DNA of 11,786 nucleotides. Origin: Chitinophagaceae bacterium. Its GTDB lineage: Bacteria; Bacteroidota; Bacteroidia; Chitinophagales; Chitinophagaceae. The position numbers were made by a program, and so were the translations under genes. The stretch lies in NCBI GenBank assembly GCA_019454915.1, contig JACFNM010000113.1, positions 1 to 11,786 on the forward strand, written 5' to 3'. Positions 6,798 through 11,786 of the stretch are shown piece by piece (the stretch's first letter is position 1; each line of letters starts with the position of its first letter). The notes beneath the pieces are model-generated. The model was not told the DNA's origin. It ran no database searches and saw only the letters and a program-made list of their open reading frames with translations.

Positions 6798-7268
6798 CTA
6801 AGGGATTTTTGTCATATTATAGGAAATTGGGTCAACACTATTTTGCCCTAAGCTAAGCGTATCATTATAAATTATGGATGGATATAGTTCGTCCCATAAT
6901 CCCACTCCATTAGATATTTCAAACCTTAATACCCATGTGTTAAACCCAAATTCCGTTTGTTTGTATGTCCAATTGGTTTTATTAGTAGCAACCCATGTAG
7001 TGCCTTCAATTATCAGATACATGCTATCGTTCGGTAAATATTTAAAGTAGGAGTTATTCAAATCTACCCTTTGATGTCCGGTTAGACCTCCGTAAATGTA
7101 GTGTATTTTCCAGTTCCCCGTTAGTGTTTGCTTTATTAAAGGCAAGGATTTTACATTTCGCAACCAGATGTAGCCGTTTTTGTCAGGAGGTGGTAGTGTT
7201 TCAGGGTCTTTTTTACAACCTGTTGTTATAAAAAAAACAAGTCCGATAAATATTAATAGCTTTTTCAT
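6798..7268 (-). CDS. Lipocalin-like outer-membrane lipoprotein (hypothetical)
   Basis: A 156-residue protein with a lipoprotein signal peptide: MKK, a hydrophobic stretch at residues 4-16 and a lipobox ending at Cys18 (FITTGC). The residues after the cysteine (KKDPE) resemble the charged stretch linked to surface export in some Bacteroidota, so it may face outward. The mature part starts with a Pro-rich spacer, then LTGNWKIHYIYGG (residues about 49-61). That G-x-W motif followed by beta-rich sequence is typical of small lipocalin-like lipoproteins in this phylum. No catalytic residues are evident and the ligand is unknown. The gene stands alone between two copies of a dispersed repeat and converges on dnaX. 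No Bacteroidota -7 element was found upstream. Confidence 0.75.
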   Translation of the reverse strand: MKKLLIFIGLVFFITTGCKKDPETLPPPDKNGYIWLRNVKSLPLIKQTLTGNWKIHYIYGGLTGHQRVDLNNSYFKYLPNDSMYLIIEGTTWVATNKTNWTYKQTEFGFNTWVLRFEISNGVGLWDELYPSIIYNDTLSLGQNSVDPISYNMTKIP

Positions 7269-7575
7269 AAGTCAACTGTTTTGTGAAACATTTATTCTTA
7301 TATGTAAACCGGTAATTTCATTGTCCATAAATTTTTATCATCGGTTTGAAATATTATTGAATGTTAGAGAGTATAAAACTGTTGGCATCCAAAAGCTCCT
7401 TTTCGCTGCATGAGAGTTTAACTTTTTTAAGATTAAGAGGAAAGAAACCAGGCTTCGGACTATATTCATCTTCTATATCTATCCCCATTTTCGTACATTT
7501 AATTTTTCGTTTATAAAAAAAATCTGCTTTTTTGCACCTTCCCAAACATGGACAACTGAAAAAAGCAAAATATTG

Positions 7576-7660
7576 CAGCCGTTGTTAGTATTTGTGAGCG
7601 GACTATGCGATTCAGCCTCACCGGCAACAGCGGGTAACGAAAGCGCTGATGAAATAATCA
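7576..7660 (+). repeat. Dispersed 85-base repeat, copy B
   Basis: Direct copy of 6623-6707 (70 of 85 bases identical, no gaps). The inner stem of copy A is only partly kept here: GTTGTTAGTA against CACCGGCAAC pairs at 8 of 10 positions, counting two G-T wobbles. A GCTGTTGGTGAAGC sequence just downstream (7663-7676) is an imperfect complement of the GCCTCACCGGCAACAGC segment (7615-7631) and could give an alternative hairpin. The outer inverted repeat of copy A is not present. Confidence 0.7.
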
Positions 7661-7784
7661 TCGCTGTTGGTGAAGCCAAAGCATATTGCCCCTGCTCAAC
7701 GCCCAGCAGCGACATCAAAACTGAAAATCCGATATCCTCATCGCTTAATGATAAAAATAGCATCCTCACATTCCATTTGAGCTT

Positions 7785-7817
7785 TTTGCCTTAATTTCGA
7801 CCTTCCAAATACATCTT
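7785..7817 (+). promoter_or_regulatory. Possible pdhC promoter
   Basis: TTTG at 7785-7788 is followed after 21 bases by TACATCTT (7810-7817), which matches six of eight positions of the -7 consensus TAnnTTTG if the free positions are counted. It lies about 20 bases before the pdhC ATG. The weak -7 match keeps confidence low. Confidence 0.25.
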
Positions 7818-7839
7818 AAACTTAAATTTTATATATCGT

Positions 7840-9465
7840 ATGGCTGAGGTTATCAAAATGCCAAGAATGAGCGATACCATGACGGAAGGCGTAATAGTGG
7901 AATGGCATAAAAAAGTAGGCGACAAAGTGAAACCAGGCGATTCACTGGCGGACGTGGAAACAGACAAGGCCACTATGGAACTGGAAAGCTATAATGAAGG
8001 AACCTTATTATATATAGGTGTGGAAAAGGGCAAAAGCGTGAAGGTGGATGAAGTAATAGCCGTAATCGGAAAAGAAGGAGAAGACTATAAAGCGGCGTTA
8101 AGCAATGCGGGTTCTGCTCCTGCGGCAGAAAACAAAGAAGCTTCAGCGCCAACCAGCACAGCAGCTCCGTCAAACAATGCACCCGTGGTAACCGCGGAAC
8201 AATTAGGGGTAACGGTGATACGGATGCCGCTGTTGAGCGATACCATGACGGAAGGTAAGATTGTGAAGTGGAACAAAAAGGTAGGGGATAAAGTTAAAAG
8301 CGATGATAGCCTTGCTGACGTGGAAACGGATAAAGCCACGATGGAAGTGGTAGGCTACACGGAGGGCACCTTATTATATATAGGCACGCCGGAAGGAGAA
8401 GCCGCCCAGGTAAATGCCGTGATTGCGATTGTTGGAAAAGCGGGTACGGACGTGAGCGGGTTGGTTGCTTCTCACGATAATCCCCAAGCTGCCCCCTCTA
8501 CGGGTTCCAAAGCCGAAAATGAGAAAGCCGCAAGTCCGGCTGCTGCTTCGCAAGCCGCTCCTGCTGTTACGGCAGCAGACGACAATGGCAGAATCAAAGC
8601 ATCGCCCCTCGCCAAAAAAATAGCGGAAGAGAAAGGCATTGACCTAAAACAGGTTCAGGGTACGGGAGACGGCGGAAGAATCATCAAGAGAGACATTGAC
8701 AGTTATACGCCCGCAGCAGCGGCAGCAGCTACTCCCGCCTCTGCCGGAGCCACCGTGGCTGCCTTTACGGCCATACCCGGAACCGAAGGCTATACGGATG
8801 TGAGCCTGAGCCAGATGCGTAAGGCCATTGCCCGGCGCCTGAGTGAGAGCAAGTACAATGCACCTCACTTCTACCTTACTATGGAAATTGTCATGGACAA
8901 CGCCATGGTGGCGAGGGCGAAGATGAATGAAATCAGCCCCGTGAAAATCAGTTTCAATGATATGGTGGTGAAAGCTGCCGCTATGGCGCTGAAACAGCAT
9001 CCCGCCGTTAACAGTAGCTGGATAAATGAAAGCATACGGATGTGGCATCATATCCACATCGGCATTGCGGTGGCTATTGAAGACGGATTGATAGTGCCGG
9101 TGGTCCGCTTTGCCGACCAAAAGTCGTTAAGTCAAATAGCAGCAGAAAGCAAAGAGCTGAGCGGCAGGGCACGTAATAAAAAATTGCAGCCCAATGAGTT
9201 CAGCGGCAATACCTTCACCATCTCTAATTTAGGGATGATGGATATTGATGAATTTACGGCGATTATCAACCCGCCCGATAGCGCGATTATGGCGGTGGGC
9301 CGAATCAAAGAAACGGTGGTAAAAAAAGGAGACGGGTTTGGGGTAAGTAATATCATGAAAATAACGCTCAGTTGCGATCACCGGAGTGTGGATGGCGCTG
9401 TAGGGGCTGCGTTCCTGCAAACATTCAAGAAATACCTGGAAAACCCGGTAACGATGCTGGTGTGA
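7840..9465 (+). CDS. pdhC: Dihydrolipoamide acetyltransferase, E2 of pyruvate dehydrogenase, two lipoyl domains
   Basis: E2 forms the core of the pyruvate dehydrogenase complex and moves the acetyl group from lipoamide to CoA in the cytosol. The 541 residues hold two similar lipoyl domains (about 1-80 and 124-202), each with VETDKATME and lipoylated Lys43 and Lys165. An Ala/Pro-rich linker is followed by a peripheral subunit-binding domain (about 251-287, KASPLAKKIAEEKGID, GTGDGGRI.KRDI). A second Ala-rich linker leads to the catalytic domain (about 318-541), with the active-site CDHRSVDGA motif holding His514 and Asp518. The two lipoyl domains are also close at DNA level, pointing to internal duplication. 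The E1 and E3 genes are not in this window. A 2-oxoglutarate or branched-chain E2 is less likely because those usually have one lipoyl domain. The gene looks intact. Confidence 0.93.
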   Translation: MAEVIKMPRMSDTMTEGVIVEWHKKVGDKVKPGDSLADVETDKATMELESYNEGTLLYIGVEKGKSVKVDEVIAVIGKEGEDYKAALSNAGSAPAAENKEASAPTSTAAPSNNAPVVTAEQLGVTVIRMPLLSDTMTEGKIVKWNKKVGDKVKSDDSLADVETDKATMEVVGYTEGTLLYIGTPEGEAAQVNAVIAIVGKAGTDVSGLVASHDNPQAAPSTGSKAENEKAASPAAASQAAPAVTAADDNGRIKASPLAKKIAEEKGIDLKQVQGTGDGGRIIKRDIDSYTPAAAAAATPASAGATVAAFTAIPGTEGYTDVSLSQMRKAIARRLSESKYNAPHFYLTMEIVMDNAMVARAKMNEISPVKISFNDMVVKAAAMALKQHPAVNSSWINESIRMWHHIHIGIAVAIEDGLIVPVVRFADQKSLSQIAAESKELSGRARNKKLQPNEFSGNTFTISNLGMMDIDEFTAIINPPDSAIMAVGRIKETVVKKGDGFGVSNIMKITLSCDHRSVDGAVGAAFLQTFKKYLENPVTMLV

Positions 9466-9512
9466 GCACAAAAGTCTGAATTCCATTCTTCTAACAATTA
9501 AAATATATTCAT

Positions 9513-10109
9513 TTGAAAAAGATAATTTTCCTCGTGGCGGCATTCGCGCTCACCACCGGACTGTTTGCACAAAAAGCGGTATCTATTTTTAACGGAAAAG
9601 ACCTTACCGGCTGGACGATCCATGGCACGGAAAAATGGTATGTTGAAAATGGATTATTGATATGTGAAAGCGGACCCGACAAAGCTTACGGATACCTTTC
9701 GACTGACAAAGACTATAAGAACTTTGACCTGACTTTACAATTCCAACAGGATGCCGACGGTAACAGTGGCGTATTCTTCCGCTCTTCCATAGAAGGTGTA
9801 AAAATCAGTGGATGGCAGGCAGAAGTAGCTCCTCCCGGACACAACACCGGAGGTATATATGAATCTTATGGACGTGGCTGGCTGATCAAGCCTGCTCCTG
9901 AAAAAGATAAGTACCTGAGATACGGTAAGTGGAATACCTATCGCCTTCGCGTGGTGGGAGACGAAGTAACCACCTGGTTAAACGGTCATGAGATGATTCA
10001 TCTGAAAGATGAAAAAATAGGACAGGGAAATGGATTTATTGCCCTCCAAATTCATGATGGCGGCGGCATTAAAGTAAGATGGAAAAATATTAAGATTAAG
10101 GAACTATAG
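9513..10109 (+). CDS. Secreted DUF1080 (3-keto-disaccharide hydrolase-like) protein, TTG start
   Basis: A 198-residue protein with a Sec signal peptide (MKKIIFLVAAFALTTGLFA, cut before Q20) followed by one DUF1080 domain covering almost all the rest. Visible family features are FNGKDLTGW near the start, YGYLSTDKDYKNFDLTLQF, GNSGVFFRS, the WQAEV segment, GKWNTYRLRVVGDEVTTWLNG and a C-terminal GFIALQIHDGG...RWKNIKIKEL. DUF1080 folds resemble concanavalin-type beta sandwiches, and many members are annotated as 3-keto-glycoside hydrolases; the substrate here is unknown. The start must be TTG at 9513, since no in-frame ATG or GTG precedes the signal peptide closely enough. The gene begins 47 bases after pdhC with no terminator between, so the two may share a transcript. 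A strong terminator follows. Confidence 0.88.
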   Translation: MKKIIFLVAAFALTTGLFAQKAVSIFNGKDLTGWTIHGTEKWYVENGLLICESGPDKAYGYLSTDKDYKNFDLTLQFQQDADGNSGVFFRSSIEGVKISGWQAEVAPPGHNTGGIYESYGRGWLIKPAPEKDKYLRYGKWNTYRLRVVGDEVTTWLNGHEMIHLKDEKIGQGNGFIALQIHDGGGIKVRWKNIKIKEL

Positions 10110-10129
10110 AATCATATTCGTTTAAAAAG

Positions 10130-10176
10130 AATCCGGACAAATCATCTTTTTATCGGTGCTTTGTCCGGATTTTTAT
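10130..10176 (+). terminator. Strong, probably bidirectional terminator
   Basis: A perfect 12-base stem, AATCCGGACAAA (10130-10141) with TTTGTCCGGATT (10160-10171), encloses an 18-base loop and is followed by TTTATT. On the minus strand the same stem is followed by CTTTTTAAA. It therefore serves both the DUF1080 gene (plus) and the epimerase gene (minus), which converge here. Confidence 0.9.
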
Positions 10177-10208
10177 TAATATGAAGTCTTGTTGACCATC
10201 CTACTACC

Positions 10209-11225
10209 TTACCTAAGACGCACTCCCAATCCCGGCACTTCAGTCGGAGTCACCTTACCAAAGTCGTATTGCAAGCCTTCCGCCACGTCTTCTTCCAGCA
10301 GCAAAGGTCCATCTGCATCCAGATAATCTGCCTGGGGCGCCAAATGGACAATCGCAGCAGTGCCTACCGTAGATTCACACATAGACCCAAGCATAACTTT
10401 CAAATCCAACTGCCGGGCTTCTTTAATCATACGCAATGCGGGCGTAATCCCGCTGCATTTCGTCAGTTTGATATTGATGCCATGAAAATGACCTTTGCAT
10501 CTTCTTACGTCGCCTTCGCCCACGCAACTTTCATCCGCTATCAACGGCAGAGGCGATTTTTCATATAACACTTTCATCCCCTCCCAGTTATCTTTTGCCA
10601 GCGGCTGCTCCACCAGCTCCACATCCAGTTCCTTCAGCACCGGCAATATTTCCAGCGCTTCATCCAGCGTCCAGCCGGCATTGGCATCCACCCTGAACTT
10701 TGCGGAGGAATGTTTTTTCAACGCCCTCATAATATCAATATCCTCTTTGGTGCCCAGTTTGATTTTATACACCGGCCAGGGCTTTTCCTCCATCTTTTCT
10801 ACCATCTTTTCAATCGTATCTATACCGATGGTATAATCGGTGGGCGGCGCTTTTTGTATATCCGTTTCCCAGAGTTGATACAGGGGTTGTTTTTTCAATT
10901 TACCGTAAACATCCCACGCCGCAATATCCAGCGCCGCTACAAGGAAGGGGTTCAACGGATAGAGATGATGTAAATAATGCCAATACCTGTCCGGGTGAGT
11001 AAAGGAAAATTTTTCTACAAAAGGTTTCTTTTGCTCTAAGTCAGCGATCATTGTTTCCACCGGAATATGATAATAATTGATCGCCGGCGCTTCTCCGTAT
11101 CCCCGGATACCCGCAAAATCCAATTCCACCATTAAAGAAGGCTGATGTGTTTTGGTGCCCTTTGAAATCGTGAAAGGATATCTGAATTTTAAATTATTTT
11201 CTTTGTATTGAATCCTGAATCCCAT
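10209..11225 (-). CDS. Dipeptide epimerase (L-Ala-D/L-Glu epimerase type, enolase superfamily)
   Basis: Enzymes of this type invert the alpha carbon of one residue in a dipeptide; the classic role is recycling L-Ala-D-Glu from peptidoglycan in the cytosol. From ATG 11225 the protein has 338 residues, normal for the family; the frame opens further to a GTG at 11261, but homology begins at MGFRIQYKENNLKFRYPF. The catalytic set is complete: KIK (Lys154, Lys156), Asp180 in VDANAGW, Glu206 in VEQP, Asp231 in ADES, and the second catalytic lysine in NIKLTKCSG (about 253-256). The DADGP motif (Asp303, Asp305), which in this family binds the substrate amino group, separates it from muconate-cycloisomerase relatives. 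Bacteroidota have dipeptide epimerases of varied specificity, so the dipeptide is not settled. It starts 53 bases after the malQ stop and is probably cotranscribed with it. Confidence 0.88.
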   Translation of the reverse strand: MGFRIQYKENNLKFRYPFTISKGTKTHQPSLMVELDFAGIRGYGEAPAINYYHIPVETMIADLEQKKPFVEKFSFTHPDRYWHYLHHLYPLNPFLVAALDIAAWDVYGKLKKQPLYQLWETDIQKAPPTDYTIGIDTIEKMVEKMEEKPWPVYKIKLGTKEDIDIMRALKKHSSAKFRVDANAGWTLDEALEILPVLKELDVELVEQPLAKDNWEGMKVLYEKSPLPLIADESCVGEGDVRRCKGHFHGINIKLTKCSGITPALRMIKEARQLDLKVMLGSMCESTVGTAAIVHLAPQADYLDADGPLLLEEDVAEGLQYDFGKVTPTEVPGLGVRLR

Positions 11226-11278
11226 TTTAAAATATTTTGCTGCCAATAAATAATTTCCCACGCTGTCTGCTGCGCGCG

Positions 11279-11786
11279 TTATCCTGCCCTGCCACTCGAC
11301 TGCACGTAACTCCTCAGTTCATTATTAAAGTCATCTTCCTGCAACAGTTGTTCCAGCGTGAGATGCATCCGGTATCTCCAATAAAATTTCGGAACCGCCG
11401 GAATATTGATCCGCTCTTCCGCAGGATATTCTCTCCTGATTTTCCCGTCCATCCCCATCAGGTCCTGTAATAAAAAAACGCTCCACAATGCCGGAGAATA
11501 TAAATGCTGAATAATGATCGCCTTGTTCACCCAGGGCTCACAATAGTAAGGCGCCAGCCCCGGATGATGCATCTCCCCGTTAAAAAACTGCTGTGTCTTT
11601 TCCCGGTCTTCTTCCCACCATCCCCGCACCGTACTCGTATCATGGGTGGAAGGCATCACCACGGAAAGTTGCGGGGCATTAGCGGGATTAAAAAACATTA
11701 AGCCCGGTTGCTTGGGCATCCGCTGAATCTCGAGGCTTAATATACCCAACCGTTTCATCACGTCGGGTACGCAACGTGGTACCATA
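11279..11786 (-). CDS. malQ: 4-alpha-glucanotransferase, C-terminal part (runs off right edge)
   Basis: The last 168 codons of a GH77 amylomaltase, which transfers alpha-1,4-glucan segments between maltodextrins in glycogen or starch metabolism. The fragment begins MVPRCVPDVMKRLG, the stretch that in this family directly follows the GEDLG motif with the catalytic acid/base; that Glu would lie just outside the window. Inside are VVMPSTHDTSTVRGWW, with the conserved His-Asp pair that includes the third catalytic carboxylate, and the C-terminal AVPKFYWRYRMHLTLEQLL, typical of the long plant-type and Bacteroidota MalQ. It stops at 11279-11281. The epimerase gene follows on the same strand. Only this part can be judged; it shows no damage. 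Confidence 0.9.
   Translation of the reverse strand, partial: MVPRCVPDVMKRLGILSLEIQRMPKQPGLMFFNPANAPQLSVVMPSTHDTSTVRGWWEEDREKTQQFFNGEMHHPGLAPYYCEPWVNKAIIIQHLYSPALWSVFLLQDLMGMDGKIRREYPAEERINIPAVPKFYWRYRMHLTLEQLLQEDDFNNELRSYVQSSGRAG

Larger units (their letters stand above)
7269..7839. other. Intergenic stretch between the lipoprotein gene and pdhC
   Basis: This 571-base gap holds no gene I can defend. On the minus strand 7354-7488 encodes a 44-residue stretch from ATG (MGIDIEDEYSPKPGFF...) with no recognisable family and no clear ribosome site; it may be a remnant. Repeat copy B occupies 7576-7660. The last 60 bases include the probable pdhC promoter. AT-rich runs make up much of the remainder. 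Confidence 0.5.

Noticed and set aside
7479..7769. 96-residue minus-strand frame across repeat copy B
   Set aside because: It has no ribosome site or known family and is open mainly because the repeat is open in several frames on both strands; copy A breaks the equivalent frame.
8644..9120. 158-residue minus-strand reading frame
   Set aside because: It lies fully antisense to the conserved catalytic and binding domains of pdhC; the His-rich product is a shadow of codon bias.
11226..11261. Twelve-residue upstream extension of the epimerase from GTG 11261
   Set aside because: Family homology starts at the ATG at 11225, and the extension needs a GTG start with no clear ribosome site.

Overview
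The window looks like chromosomal DNA of a member of the Bacteroidota, most likely in or near the Chitinophagaceae; this is an inference from gene content, not a database match. Supporting signs are upstream boxes matching the Bacteroidota -7 element TAnnTTTG, secreted proteins with an LFA-Q type signal cleavage site, a lipoprotein with a charged CKKD start, a two-lipoyl-domain pyruvate dehydrogenase E2, a DUF1080 secreted protein, and a GH77 glucanotransferase tail.

Left part (1-2777): a secreted TPR protein on the minus strand is cut by a TAG codon, yet the same frame stays open for 132 further codons to the window edge. Next comes about 800 bases of gene debris on the plus strand: one protein recoverable only by joining three frames, then a fragment resembling the end of a NERD-type protein. 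A GC-richer patch and a minus-strand terminator follow.

Centre (2778-6599): a small, extremely acidic protein and purA both lie on the minus strand, and dnaX diverges from purA across a 192-base gap with a -7-like box on each side. dnaX carries an uninterrupted run of ten A at the boundary between its clamp-loader part and its tau-specific part. A slip in either direction stops translation at once, giving a predicted gamma-like product of 378 or 380 residues.

Right part (6600-11786): a lipocalin-like lipoprotein on the minus strand is bracketed by two direct copies of an 85-base dispersed repeat. pdhC follows on the plus strand with a secreted DUF1080 protein that begins at TTG. A strong bidirectional terminator separates these from a minus-strand pair at the right edge: a dipeptide epimerase preceded by the 3' end of malQ.

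The intact genes are mostly housekeeping: purine synthesis, replication, the pyruvate dehydrogenase complex, probable peptidoglycan-peptide recycling and alpha-glucan metabolism. They do not form one pathway. I see no CRISPR array, tRNA, rRNA, transposase or defence cassette. The points most worth a second look are the dnaX slippage site, the in-frame stop in the TPR gene, the paired repeats and the gene graveyard.
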